Assembly: GCF_000686025.1 (NCBI RefSeq)
Contig: NZ_JMLQ01000003.1
Coordinates: 248,001-312,000 of the forward strand
DNA: 64,000 nt
Source: Rhodococcus sp. UNC23MFCrub1.1
Lineage (GTDB): Bacteria; Actinomycetota; Actinomycetes; Mycobacteriales; Mycobacteriaceae
Direction: 5' to 3'
Every line of letters begins with the position of its first letter. Position 1 is the first letter of the stretch. Of this stretch, positions 1-8,417 are shown in pieces. The notes below the pieces were generated by a model. It had not been told where the DNA came from, searched no databases, and worked only from the letters and a program-made list of their open reading frames with translations. Made by a program: the position numbers and the translations under genes.

Positions 1-553
1 CGCGGCCACCGCGCAGGATGGTGACCAGCGCGACGTCGCGAGGAAGCGTGATGCGGCGCACCGGCTTGCCCGCCAGCGGTGTGTTCGCCGGCAACGTGAT
101 CTCCACGAGGTTCGCCTTGCCCTGGCGCAACGTCATCAGGCGCACCAGATCTCCCACCGAGACCGCCTCCTCGACGAGCGAGGCCAGCATGCGCGGTGTC
201 GACACGGCGACGTCGACTCCCCACGACGCGTCGAAGAGCCACTCGTTGCGCGGGTCGTTGACGCGGGCGACCACTCGGTCGACGCCGAACTCGGTCTTCG
301 CCAGCAGGCTCAGGACCAGGTTGGCCTTGTCGTCGCCCGTGGCGGCGATGACCACGTCGTACGACTCGATGCCGGCGCCCTCGAGGGTGGCCAGCTCGCA
401 GGCGTCCGCGTGGATCCACTCGGCCGCCTCGACCGATGCAGGGTCGACGTGGTCGGCCTTGCGTTCGATCAGCAGGACGTGATGGTCGGACCTGAGGAGC
501 TCGCGGGCGATCGAACGGCCCACGGCTCCCGCTCCGGCGATGGCGACTCTCAT
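1..553 (-). CDS. TrkA-type K+ uptake regulatory subunit (CeoB-like), 3' end cut by window edge
   Basis: Cytoplasmic NAD-binding subunit of a Trk/Ktr-type potassium uptake system. Only the first 184 residues are inside the window; the reading frame is still open at position 1. The protein begins MRVAIAGAGAVGRS, with the Rossmann loop GAGAVG at residues 7-12, followed by a TrkA-N domain and the start of a TrkA-C domain. The ATG at 551-553 sits at the expected distance from the glycine loop. It lies 59 bp downstream of a second TrkA-type gene on the same strand, the same pair and order as ceoB/ceoC in mycobacteria. Family assignment is firm; the membrane partner is not in the window. Confidence 0.9.
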   Translation of the reverse strand, partial: MRVAIAGAGAVGRSIARELLRSDHHVLLIERKADHVDPASVEAAEWIHADACELATLEGAGIESYDVVIAATGDDKANLVLSLLAKTEFGVDRVVARVNDPRNEWLFDASWGVDVAVSTPRMLASLVEEAVSVGDLVRLMTLRQGKANLVEITLPANTPLAGKPVRRITLPRDVALVTILRGGR

Positions 554-612
554 GACGGATCCTTCGGTGACAGGTCTGGTGCGGGGACGGACACGAGGTG
601 AGGCAGGAGCCG

Positions 613-1275
613 TCAGTCCTCGGGCGGAGGGTTGCTCGCGAGCGCCACGGCCTCGGCGACCATGCCGTCGACCGCCGCGATCCACACCTCGTCGTCGGCC
701 TGGATCACTGTCTTGCGGTCGGGCAGGAGTCCGGCACCGAAGCGGATGATGAAGGCCACTCGGGACTTGGTCGCACTCTCGAGCGCGGTCACGCCCTTGC
801 CCACCCATCCCTCGCCGATGTCGAGGCGGGCCACCGCGACGCTGCCCGACGGATCGCGCCACTTGGTGAGCTCGTTGTCGTGGATCAGCGTGTGCAGGAA
901 TCGATCCGTCGTCCACGGCACCGTGGCCACCGTGGGGATGCCGAGGCGTTCGTAAACCGCGGCGCGCTTGGCGTCGTAGATGCGCGCGACGACGCGCTCG
1001 ACACCGAACGTCTCGCGGGCGACACGCGCGGAGATGATGTTGGAGTTGTCGCCCGAGGACACCGCGGCCAGTGCGTCGGCCTTCTCGATGCCCGCCTCGA
1101 CGAGCACGTCCCGGTCGAACCCCATGCCGATCACCTGACGTCCGGTGAAGTTGGGACCGAGCCGGTGGAACGCGGTGGGATCGCGGTCGATGACCGCGAC
1201 CTCGTGGCCGATGCGGGTGAGTGCACCCGCGAGGGCGGAGCCGACGCGGCCACACCCCATGACGACTACGTACAA
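613..1275 (-). CDS. TrkA-type K+ uptake regulatory subunit (CeoC-like)
   Basis: A 220-residue TrkA-N plus TrkA-C protein that would gate a potassium channel or transporter by sensing NAD(H). The glycine loop GCGRVG is at residues 7-12 and the acidic end of strand 2 reads VIDRD. The start is the TTG at 1273-1275, giving M-Y-V-V-V-M-G-C-G, which matches the N-terminal spacing of mycobacterial CeoC; the ATG at 1258-1260 would cut off the first beta strand. A much longer open frame upstream on this strand is a shadow of the permease gene on the other strand. Likely co-transcribed with the downstream TrkA gene. Confidence 0.88.
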   Translation of the reverse strand: MYVVVMGCGRVGSALAGALTRIGHEVAVIDRDPTAFHRLGPNFTGRQVIGMGFDRDVLVEAGIEKADALAAVSSGDNSNIISARVARETFGVERVVARIYDAKRAAVYERLGIPTVATVPWTTDRFLHTLIHDNELTKWRDPSGSVAVARLDIGEGWVGKGVTALESATKSRVAFIIRFGAGLLPDRKTVIQADDEVWIAAVDGMVAEAVALASNPPPED

Positions 1276-1385
1276 CAGACGCTCCGTTCGGGAGTCGAGA
1301 GGACGGTGCCCAGGTGATTGCTGCCGGGAGGGACTTCGCGCAACGCTATCGGTCACCCTGCCCCACGGTCGAGCCCGGTACGGCC

Positions 1386-1391
1386 TACGCT
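1386..1391 (+). promoter_or_regulatory. -10 element of a likely leaderless promoter (permease gene)
   Basis: TACGCT fits the actinobacterial TANNNT -10 consensus and ends exactly 7 nt before the GTG start at 1399. This places the expected transcription start on the first base of the start codon. No ribosome binding site precedes the GTG. Confidence 0.5.
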
Positions 1392-1398
1392 CTGCGAT

Positions 1399-3411
1399 GT
1401 GTCCAAGCTTTCGACGGCCACCAAGAGGCTGCTGCTGGGTAGGCCGTTCCGTAGCGACACGCTCGGACACACGCTCCTGCCCAAACGCATCGCCCTCCCG
1501 GTGTTCGCGTCCGATGCCATGTCGTCCGTCGCCTACGCGCCCGAAGAGATCTTTCTGGTGTTGTCGGTCGCCGGGATCTCGGCGTACTCGTTCTCCATCT
1601 GGATCGGTCTCGCCGTCGCCGTCGTCATGGCGGTGGTCGTGGCGAGCTACCGCCAGAACGTGCACGCCTACCCGTCCGGCGGTGGCGACTACGAGGTGGC
1701 CACCACCAACCTGGGACCGACCGCGGGCCTGACCGTCGGCAGCGCCCTCCTCGTCGACTACGTGCTCACGGTCGCCGTGTCCATCTCGGCCGCCGCCTCC
1801 AACATCGGATCGGCCCTGCCGTTCGTCGCGGAGCACAAGGTGCTGTTCGCGGTCGCCGCCATCGTGCTCATCACCTCGATCAACCTGCGCGGCGTCCGCG
1901 AGTCCGGTACCGCGTTCGCGATCCCCACGTACGCCTTCATGGTGGGCATGGTCGTCATGCTCGTGTGGGGCCTGGTGCAGGTGTACGTCCTCGGCGACGA
2001 CGTGTCGGCCGAGTCGTCGAACTTCGAGCTGCAGGCGGAGGACAGTCACCTCTACGGCATCGCGTTCGCGTTCCTGCTGGCGCGCGCGTTCTCCTCCGGG
2101 TGTGCGGCGCTGACGGGTGTCGAGGCCATCTCCAACGGCGTGCCCGCCTTCCGCAAGCCGAAGTCGCGCAACGCCGCCACGACGCTCCTGCTGCTCGGCT
2201 CGATCGGCATCACGTTGCTGCTCGGCATCATCCTGCTGGCGGAGAAGATCGGTGTGAAGTACGCGGCGGACCCCGCGACCCAGCTCGTCGGGGCTCCCGA
2301 GAACTACCAGCAGAAGACGCTCATCGCGCAGTTGGCCGAGGCCGTCTTCCGGCACTTCACGCCCGGCTTCTACTTCATCACCATCGTGACGGCGCTGATC
2401 CTGGTGCTGGCCGCCAACACCGCCTTCAACGGGTTCCCGGTACTCGGGTCGATCCTGGCCCAGGACCGCTTCCTGCCCCGCCAGTTCCACACCCGCGGCG
2501 ACCGGCTCGCGTTCAGCAACGGCATCCTGTTCCTCTCGGCCGCCGCCATCTTCTTCGTCGTCATGTTCGGCGCGGAGGTGACCAAGCTGATCCAGCTCTA
2601 CATCGTCGGAGTGTTCGTCTCGTTCACGCTCAGTCAGACCGGCATGGTGCGGCACTGGACGCGGTTGTTGCGTACCGAGACCGACCCCGCGCAGCGCCGG
2701 TCGATGATGCGGTCGCGTGTCGTCAACGGCATCGGCCTGGCCATGACGGGAGCCGTCCTGGTGATCGTCCTGCTGACCAAGTTCCTCGCGGGCGCTTGGA
2801 TCGCGATCATCGCGATGCTCGCGATCTTCGGACTGATGAAGCTGATCCGCAAGCACTACGACTCGGTGGCCACCGAGCTCGCCGACGTCGAGTGGGACGG
2901 TGTGCTGCCCAGCCGCACACACTCCATCGTGCTCGTGTCCAAGCTGCACAGCCCGACGCTGCGCGCCCTCGCCTACGCCCGTGCGACCAGGCCGGACACC
3001 CTCGAGGCGATCACGGTCAACGTCGACGAGGCGGACACGCGCACCCTGGTGCGCGAGTGGGAGAAGAGCGACCTCAGCGTCCCGCTCAAGGTGGTCGAGT
3101 CGCCGTACCGCGAGATCACCAAGCCCGTGCTCGACTACGTGCGCCGGGTCAAGCGGGACTCACCGCGCGACGTCGTCACCGTGTTCATCCCCGAGTACGT
3201 GGTGGGTCACTGGTGGGAGCAGGTGCTGCACAATCAGAGTGCGTTGCGACTGAAGAGTCGCCTGCTCTTCCAGCCCGGCGTCATGGTCACCAGCGTGCCC
3301 TGGCAGCTCAACTCGTCCGAGCGGGCGAAGCGCGAGAGCCTCGAGAACGCACCGGGCTCGTCCCGTCGTGGTTACGAGCCCACCTCGGCCGAACGGCGAT
3401 CCGAACGATGA
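1399..3411 (+). CDS. APC-superfamily amino acid permease
   Basis: A 670-residue integral membrane transporter of the amino acid/polyamine/organocation family; substrate unknown. About a dozen hydrophobic segments fill residues 30-480. A soluble cytoplasmic tail of roughly 190 residues follows. The start is GTG at 1399 (VSKLSTATKRLL), chosen because a TANNNT -10 box lies 7 nt upstream and because the first membrane segment follows at the usual distance. It is divergent from the two TrkA genes and its stop overlaps the start of the methyltransferase gene by 4 nt (ATGA), so the two are probably translationally coupled. The order matches M. tuberculosis Rv2690c-Rv2689c. Confidence 0.9.
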   Translation: MSKLSTATKRLLLGRPFRSDTLGHTLLPKRIALPVFASDAMSSVAYAPEEIFLVLSVAGISAYSFSIWIGLAVAVVMAVVVASYRQNVHAYPSGGGDYEVATTNLGPTAGLTVGSALLVDYVLTVAVSISAAASNIGSALPFVAEHKVLFAVAAIVLITSINLRGVRESGTAFAIPTYAFMVGMVVMLVWGLVQVYVLGDDVSAESSNFELQAEDSHLYGIAFAFLLARAFSSGCAALTGVEAISNGVPAFRKPKSRNAATTLLLLGSIGITLLLGIILLAEKIGVKYAADPATQLVGAPENYQQKTLIAQLAEAVFRHFTPGFYFITIVTALILVLAANTAFNGFPVLGSILAQDRFLPRQFHTRGDRLAFSNGILFLSAAAIFFVVMFGAEVTKLIQLYIVGVFVSFTLSQTGMVRHWTRLLRTETDPAQRRSMMRSRVVNGIGLAMTGAVLVIVLLTKFLAGAWIAIIAMLAIFGLMKLIRKHYDSVATELADVEWDGVLPSRTHSIVLVSKLHSPTLRALAYARATRPDTLEAITVNVDEADTRTLVREWEKSDLSVPLKVVESPYREITKPVLDYVRRVKRDSPRDVVTVFIPEYVVGHWWEQVLHNQSALRLKSRLLFQPGVMVTSVPWQLNSSERAKRESLENAPGSSRRGYEPTSAERRSER

Positions 3412-4667
3412 CCGACTCGTGGCTCGGCGCGGTCGTCGAGGTCCGCGTGGGCAAGCCGGGACACGGCGGCTTCTGCGTCGCACGGCACGAGGGACGCGTC
3501 ATGTTCGTCCGGCACAGCCTTCCCGGCGAGCTGGTGACGGCGCGGGTCACCGAGGACACCGGCAAGTCCTTCTGCCGCGCGGACGCCGTCGAGATCCTGG
3601 AGGCCTCGCCCGACCGCATCGCGCCGCTGTGTCCCATCTCCGGCCCCGGTGGGTCGGGATGCTGCGACTTCTCCCACGCGACCGCCGAGGCCGGACGCCA
3701 GATCAAGGCGGCCGTGGTCGCCGAGCAGTTGAGCCGCGTCGGGGGCATCGAGCGCACCGTCGAGGTGGAGTCGCTCGGTGATCAGACCGGCTGGCGGACG
3801 CGCATCCGGTTGGGTGTGGACGACGAGGGACGGCCCGGTTTCCACCGGCTCCGCAGCGCCGACATCGTGACGGATCTGGCCTGCCCACAAGCGGTTCCGG
3901 GGATGTACGACGGGCTGGCCGCCCGGTCGTGGACGCCGGGCGCCGATCTCGCGGTGGCCGTGGACTCCGACGGGACCCGTCACGTCGTGGAGATCGCTCC
4001 TGCCGTCGACCGTCGCGTGCGCGCCGACACCGGTCGTCGCGGCGCCTCCTCGCGCCGCGCCGCGAAGTCCGGTGACCGCGCGCACCGGGTGCGCGCGGGC
4101 TCGGGTCGGGCCGTCGAGCGCGTCGGGTCGCGCGAGTGGACCGTGGACTCGTGGGGGTTCTGGCAGGCTCACCGGGCGGCTGCCACGCAGTACGCCGAGG
4201 TGGTCCGGGAGTGGTCCGGTGCTCGGCCCGGTGACACGGCCTGGGACCTCTACGCCGGTGCGGGCACCTTCGCGTCCGTCGTCGCCGAGGCGGTCGGACC
4301 GGGCGGCACCGTCGCAGCGGTCGAGTTCTCCCACCGGGCGGTGGTGGACGGGCGTGCGGCGGTGACGGACCTGCCGCAGCTGTCGATGCAGGCAGCGCCC
4401 GTCGAGCGCGCGATCGGATCCCTGCCGCCGCAGCCGTCCGTCGTCGTCCTCGACCCGCCACGATCCGGCGCCGGCAGACAGGTGATCGCGGCGGTCGCCG
4501 GTGCGCACCCGGATCGTGTCGTGCACATCGGGTGCGACCCCGCGTCCTTCGCACGGGACGCGGGGCTCTACCTCTCGCACGGCTACCGCCTGGAGAATCT
4601 CCGTGCGTTCGACGCCTTCCCGATGACCAGCCACGTCGAGTGCATCGGATCGTTCGTCCGGGACTGA
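3408..4667 (+). CDS. TrmA/RlmD-family class I SAM RNA (uracil-C5) methyltransferase
   Basis: Predicted to methylate a uracil C5 in tRNA or rRNA; 419 residues. An N-terminal TRAM RNA-binding domain covers about residues 1-65. The methyltransferase domain contains DLYAGAGTF (SAM site), LDPPRSGAG, and IGCDPASFARD, whose Cys376 is the predicted nucleophile, followed by DAFPMTSHVEC. The family Fe-S cysteine cluster is only partly kept (Cys75, Cys85, Cys86, with irregular spacing). An Arg/Ala/Ser-rich low-complexity stretch sits near residues 205-245. The start ATG overlaps the stop of the permease gene. Enzyme class is firm; the exact RNA target cannot be read from sequence. Confidence 0.88.
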   Translation: MTDSWLGAVVEVRVGKPGHGGFCVARHEGRVMFVRHSLPGELVTARVTEDTGKSFCRADAVEILEASPDRIAPLCPISGPGGSGCCDFSHATAEAGRQIKAAVVAEQLSRVGGIERTVEVESLGDQTGWRTRIRLGVDDEGRPGFHRLRSADIVTDLACPQAVPGMYDGLAARSWTPGADLAVAVDSDGTRHVVEIAPAVDRRVRADTGRRGASSRRAAKSGDRAHRVRAGSGRAVERVGSREWTVDSWGFWQAHRAAATQYAEVVREWSGARPGDTAWDLYAGAGTFASVVAEAVGPGGTVAAVEFSHRAVVDGRAAVTDLPQLSMQAAPVERAIGSLPPQPSVVVLDPPRSGAGRQVIAAVAGAHPDRVVHIGCDPASFARDAGLYLSHGYRLENLRAFDAFPMTSHVECIGSFVRD

Positions 4668-4671
4668 CGCG

Positions 4672-5517
4672 TCACTTGGCGTTGTACAGGCGCATCGTGA
4701 TCGGTCCGAACACCGCCAGCAGTCCGACGGACCAGATGCCGGTCCACATCAGCGCGTCCGTCTCGAGCACACCGTCGGCGAAGCCGCGCAGCGTCGTCAC
4801 CAGATGCGACACCGGATTGACCGACACGAACGCCTGCAGCCACTTGGGCATCGTCGTCGGGTCGACGAAGATGTTGCTGGCGAAGGTCAGCGGGAACAGC
4901 ACGAGCATGGACACGCTCATCACCGCGGTCTCGCTGCGCAGCATCAGCGCGAACATCGTCCACACCCACGAGACGCAGAACGAGAACGCCAGCAGCAACG
5001 CCACCGACGCCAGCACGCCGAGCACGCCGCCCGCGGGCCGGAAGCCCAGCGCGAGACCCAGCACGAGCACGATCGTCGAGGCGAGGGTGTAGCGGACCAC
5101 GTCTCCGAGCAGGGCGCCGACCAACGGCGCCGGCCGCCAGATGGGCAGCGACCGGAACCGGTCGAAGACCCCCTTCTCGATGTCCTTGTTCAAGGTCAGA
5201 CCCGTGTACATGGTGATCATGACGACGGTCTGCACCAGGATGCCCGGCAGCAGGAACTGGATGTAGGCACTGGTCGAGCCCGCCAGGGCGCCGCCGAACA
5301 GGAACGTGAACATCAGCGTGAACATCACCGGGAACATGGTCACGTCGAACAGCTGCTCGGGGACGTGCTTGATCTTCAGCAGTGCTCGCCACCCGAACGA
5401 GAGCGCCGCCGACATCGACGACGGTCGATCGGGACGGGGACCGGAGTCGCGGAGCAACTCGGCGATGGTCGGCTGCGCGGTGCCCGTCGCGGCGGTGGGG
5501 GAGTTGGTGGTGGTCAT
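4672..5517 (-). CDS. ABC-2 type transporter permease (DrrB-like)
   Basis: A 281-residue membrane subunit of an ABC exporter. After a hydrophilic N-terminus, about six hydrophobic segments are visible, in the arrangement of ABC-2/DrrB permeases. The ATG at 5515-5517 (MTTTNSPTAA) is preceded by an AGG-rich segment and lies 2 bp after the stop of the ATPase gene, so both are one operon. The neighbouring order matches the M. tuberculosis Rv2686c-Rv2688c exporter, which has been linked to fluoroquinolone efflux, but the substrate here is unknown. Convergent with the methyltransferase gene, with only 4 bp between stops. Confidence 0.9.
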   Translation of the reverse strand: MTTTNSPTAATGTAQPTIAELLRDSGPRPDRPSSMSAALSFGWRALLKIKHVPEQLFDVTMFPVMFTLMFTFLFGGALAGSTSAYIQFLLPGILVQTVVMITMYTGLTLNKDIEKGVFDRFRSLPIWRPAPLVGALLGDVVRYTLASTIVLVLGLALGFRPAGGVLGVLASVALLLAFSFCVSWVWTMFALMLRSETAVMSVSMLVLFPLTFASNIFVDPTTMPKWLQAFVSVNPVSHLVTTLRGFADGVLETDALMWTGIWSVGLLAVFGPITMRLYNAK

Positions 5518-5519
5518 TC

Positions 5520-6524
5520 TCAGGACGCCTCCAGTTCTGTCGTTCGTCCGGTCAGTGCCAGGAACACCTCGTCCAGGCTGGGTTGCCCGAGGGCGTAGGT
5601 GGTGACGCCGATGCCGTCGTCCGACAGCGTCGCGAGTGCGCGGGCCACCAGGGCGGTGTCGTCGACCAGCGCGGTGACGGCGAAGGGATCGGACTCGAGA
5701 GTCACGTCGGTGTGCAGGGTCGCGCGCAGGACGTCGGCGGCGTCGTCTCGGCGCGACTGTTCCGCGACGCGGACGTGCAGCGACCCCGAGCCGACCGACG
5801 CCTTGAGCTGACCGGTGGTGCCCTCGGCGATCACACGGCCCCGGTCGATGACGGCCACCCGGTCGGCCAACTGATCGGCCTCGTCGAGGTACTGCGTGGT
5901 GAGCAGGACCGTCGTGCCGCCGGCGACCAGGGAGCGCACGATCTCCCACACCTGGTTGCGGCTGCGGGGATCGAGACCCGTGGTCGGCTCGTCCAGGAAC
6001 ATCAGCTCCGGCGTGACCACCAGACTCGCCGCGATGTCGAGACGGCGCCGCATACCGCCGGAGTACGCCTTGACCTGCTTGCCGCCGGCCTCCACCAGAT
6101 CGAAGACGCCCAACAGCAGATCGGCACGCTCCCGCGACGCCGGGCGCGAGAACCCGTACAGCCGCGAGAGGAGCACCAGGTTCTCCACTCCGGTCAGGTC
6201 CTCGTCCAGCGAAGCGAACTGGCCCGTGAGCGCCACCTTCGACCGCACCGCGTCGGACTCCGTCGCCACGTCGTGGCCGAGCACGCGGGCCGACCCGCCG
6301 TCGATGCCGGTCAACGTCGCCAACATGCGCATCGTCGTGGTCTTGCCGGCCCCGTTCGGCCCCAGCACCCCGTAGACCCCGCCCCGCGGGACGGCGAGAT
6401 CCACGCCGTCCACCGCCACGGTGTCCCCGAACCTCTTCACCAGACCGACCGCCTCGATCGCCAGGCCTCCGGCCTTCCCGTCCGTCGGCGGCCGGCCTCC
6501 GGCCTTCCCGTCATGTGTCGTCAT
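5520..6524 (-). CDS. ABC exporter ATP-binding subunit (DrrA-like)
   Basis: A 334-residue cytoplasmic ATPase energising the downstream permease. Walker A is GPNGAGKTT at residues 55-63, the signature reads [13 protein letters not shown], and Walker B plus D-loop read [13 protein letters not shown]. The C-terminal extension is typical of drug-resistance DrrA ATPases. Residues 5-10 and 15-20 are a direct repeat (DGKAGG) encoded by two copies of a GC-rich 19-bp sequence 30 bp apart. That makes the N-terminus look expanded by repeat insertion, since the conserved domain only begins near residue 21. Start at the ATG of 6522-6524. A GTG or ATG further in is not available before the domain. Confidence 0.92.
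   Translation of the reverse strand: MTTHDGKAGGRPPTDGKAGGLAIEAVGLVKRFGDTVAVDGVDLAVPRGGVYGVLGPNGAGKTTTMRMLATLTGIDGGSARVLGHDVATESDAVRSKVALTGQFASLDEDLTGVENLVLLSRLYGFSRPASRERADLLLGVFDLVEAGGKQVKAYSGGMRRRLDIAASLVVTPELMFLDEPTTGLDPRSRNQVWEIVRSLVAGGTTVLLTTQYLDEADQLADRVAVIDRGRVIAEGTTGQLKASVGSGSLHVRVAEQSRRDDAADVLRATLHTDVTLESDPFAVTALVDDTALVARALATLSDDGIGVTTYALGQPSLDEVFLALTGRTTELEAS
6464..6512. repeat. Direct repeat of 19 bp, period 30, inside the ABC ATPase gene
   Basis: The 19-mer GGCCTCCGGCCTTCCCGTC occurs at 6464-6482 and again, unchanged, at 6494-6512. The period is 30 bp, so the reading frame is kept and the two copies encode the DGKAGG motifs of the ATPase N-terminus. Its core closely resembles the core of the 31-bp tandem repeat at 60909-61063. 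Confidence 0.8.
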
Positions 6525-6566
6525 GTGAGTGCTGACTCCTGATCCGCCACGATCTCATCGGTATGT

Positions 6567-6584
6567 CCGGATCGTCCGATCCGG
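6567..6584. promoter_or_regulatory. Perfect 18-bp palindrome upstream of the ABC exporter operon
   Basis: CCGGATCGTCCGATCCGG has 8-bp arms and a 2-bp centre and lies 42 bp upstream of the ATPase start codon. Its size and place fit an operator for a dimeric repressor of the exporter. No regulator gene is adjacent, so the binding protein is unknown. Confidence 0.4.
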
Positions 6585-6800
6585 TGCGACGAGCGTCCCG
6601 CAGTCATTGCAGGTCCGCAACGGGTTTTTCGCCGGAGACGCCGGTCACCGATCCACTCACGCCCCGGTGACGAATGATTCCTGCACGATGTTCGCGCCGT
6701 GGCGTGGGCGCCACTGCCCGGCGACGTGGGCGCCATGACCCGGTGGCGCGTACGCCAGGACCGCGACGCGCAGGACCACGATCGCCGAGGGGGTGAGGAT

Positions 6801-7556
6801 ATGACGACGATGGCCACTAGTCTCATGGTCGATGAACTCGACGATGAACGTCTCGCAGCGAGGTGGGGGTCTGTGAGCGCCGGAGGTACGAGCGCAGCCG
6901 ACCCGAGCGCCGGCGAGCCTCGGCACCGACGCGCCCCGGACGACACCGCCGATCCGTCGTGCCCCGTTCCCGATCCCGACCTCAAGCGTCGGCGTGTCGC
7001 CGAGGCCGACGAACTGCGTGCGTTGCTCGCACGTGTCGCCACCGGTGACCGCCGAGCGTTCGCCGATCTGTACGACGCGACCTCGTCTCGGGTGTTCGGC
7101 ATGGTGCTGCGTGTGCTGCGCGATCCCGGGTTCAGCGAGGAGACCGCGCAGGAGGTGTTCCTGCAGATCTGGAAGACGGCCGACCGATACGACCCCGCGC
7201 AGGGGTCTCCGCTCGCCTGGATGATGACGTTGGCGCATCGCCGCGCCGTCGACCGTGTCCGGTCGGAGCAGTCCGGCACGGATCGCGAGGCGCTCTACGG
7301 CTCCTCGACCCACAGTCCCGCGCACGACGAGGTCCTCGAATCCGTGACCCAGACCCTGGAGTCGGAGTCGGTGGTCCGATGCCTGGACACGCTGACGGAG
7401 ACCCAACGCGAATCGGTACGGATGGCGTACTACAGCGGGTTGACGTATCGGGAAGTGGCCGAGCGCCTGGGCGTGGCCGTTCCCACCGTGAAGTCCCGGA
7501 TCCGGGACGGTCTGATCAAGTTGAAGAATTGTCTGGGGGTGGAGACCGGTGAGTGA
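6801..7556 (+). CDS. sigK: ECF RNA polymerase sigma factor, SigK-like
   Basis: An extracytoplasmic-function sigma factor of 251 residues from this start. Region 2 contains RAFADLYDATSSRVFGMVLR and region 4 the helix-turn-helix YSGLTYREVAERLGVAVP. It strongly resembles mycobacterial SigK, which is shorter (about 187 residues). The extra N-terminal 40-65 residues are low-complexity, so the true start may be the GTG at 6873 (227 residues), which has an AGGTGGGGG stretch just upstream; ATG 6801 is the longest well-placed option. Its gene overlaps that of the anti-sigma factor by 8 nt. In mycobacteria SigK is held at the membrane by RskA and released by proteolysis. Confidence 0.85.
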   Translation: MTTMATSLMVDELDDERLAARWGSVSAGGTSAADPSAGEPRHRRAPDDTADPSCPVPDPDLKRRRVAEADELRALLARVATGDRRAFADLYDATSSRVFGMVLRVLRDPGFSEETAQEVFLQIWKTADRYDPAQGSPLAWMMTLAHRRAVDRVRSEQSGTDREALYGSSTHSPAHDEVLESVTQTLESESVVRCLDTLTETQRESVRMAYYSGLTYREVAERLGVAVPTVKSRIRDGLIKLKNCLGVETGE

Positions 7557-8403
7557 CGGAGAAGGTCGCCATCGCCGCCATGACGACGCGTCCGCACCCG
7601 ACGACGTGTCGGAGCAGGATGCGATGCAGGACGTGAACGAGATGAACGACAGCGTGGTGGACGACGCCTACGCCTACGCACTGGACGCGATCGACCCCGC
7701 CGAGAGGGCGGACATCGAACGCAGGCTCGCGCAGTCGGACGCGGCGACGCGGTCGTGGTTCGAGAGCATCGTCGAGTCGGTCGACGAGACGATGGCGCTC
7801 AGCGCGTCGTCCACGGCCGCGGAACCGCCCTCGTCGTTGCGTGCGAGCATTCTCGCCGCGGTGGAGAGCACTCCGCAGGGTGATGCCCGGCCACTGGCCG
7901 ATCCGATCGACGACGCTCCGGTCGCCCCGGTGGTGTCGCTCGACGATCGCCGCCGCACACGCCTGCGCGTGCTCGCGGCAGCCGCGGCGGCCGTCGTGAT
8001 CGTCGGAGTGGGCGGCGCCGTGGTCACGCAGCAACTGGGAGACGCACCGTCGTCGCCCACGTCGCAGGTGCTTGCGGCCGGTGACATCAGGACCAGCACC
8101 GTCGAGGTCGAGGGTGGCGGTACCGCCACCGTGCGCTGGTCGCGCTCGCAGGACGCCGCCGTGGTCACGCTCGACGGGCTCGCGAAGCCCGGCGACGGCA
8201 AGGTGTTCGAGATGTGGCTCATCGGAGAGGATCCCGCGCCGCGCCCGGCAGGTCTCGTCCCCGCCGATGCCGCCACGCCCGCGCGCGAGCACGTCGTCAC
8301 AGGCTTGAGCGACGCGACCACGTGGGCGGTGACGGTCGAGCCCGAGAGCGGTTCGGACGCACCCACCACCACGCCCATCGCCGCGGTCACGCTCGACGCC
8401 TGA
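7549..8403 (+). CDS. rskA: Anti-sigma-K factor RskA-like membrane protein
   Basis: A 284-residue single-pass membrane protein predicted to sequester SigK. The N-terminal cytoplasmic sigma-binding region (AYAYALDAIDPAERADIE near residues 40-56) matches the RskA start motif. One transmembrane helix lies at about residues 140-160. The extracytoplasmic domain contains the RskA-type GKVFEMWLIGEDP motif. The GTG at 7549 overlaps the sigK stop (GTGAGTGA), which implies translational coupling. An internal ATG at 7642 would give a length nearer to the mycobacterial protein. No zinc-binding HxxxCxxC motif is present, as is usual for RskA. Confidence 0.85.
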   Translation: MSDGEGRHRRHDDASAPDDVSEQDAMQDVNEMNDSVVDDAYAYALDAIDPAERADIERRLAQSDAATRSWFESIVESVDETMALSASSTAAEPPSSLRASILAAVESTPQGDARPLADPIDDAPVAPVVSLDDRRRTRLRVLAAAAAAVVIVGVGGAVVTQQLGDAPSSPTSQVLAAGDIRTSTVEVEGGGTATVRWSRSQDAAVVTLDGLAKPGDGKVFEMWLIGEDPAPRPAGLVPADAATPAREHVVTGLSDATTWAVTVEPESGSDAPTTTPIAAVTLDA

Positions 8404-8417
8404 GCGCAGCCGCCGGC

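Noticed and set aside
613..2949. A 778-codon open frame on the minus strand covering the permease gene
   Set aside because: Only its last 220 codons are a gene (the TrkA-type protein). The upstream part is Gly/Arg/Asp/His-rich with no domain, and it is antisense to a well-supported permease.
1965..3407. Long in-frame extension upstream of the RNA methyltransferase
   Set aside because: It overlaps the permease in another frame and has no recognisable protein; the TRAM domain starts at the ATG at 3408.
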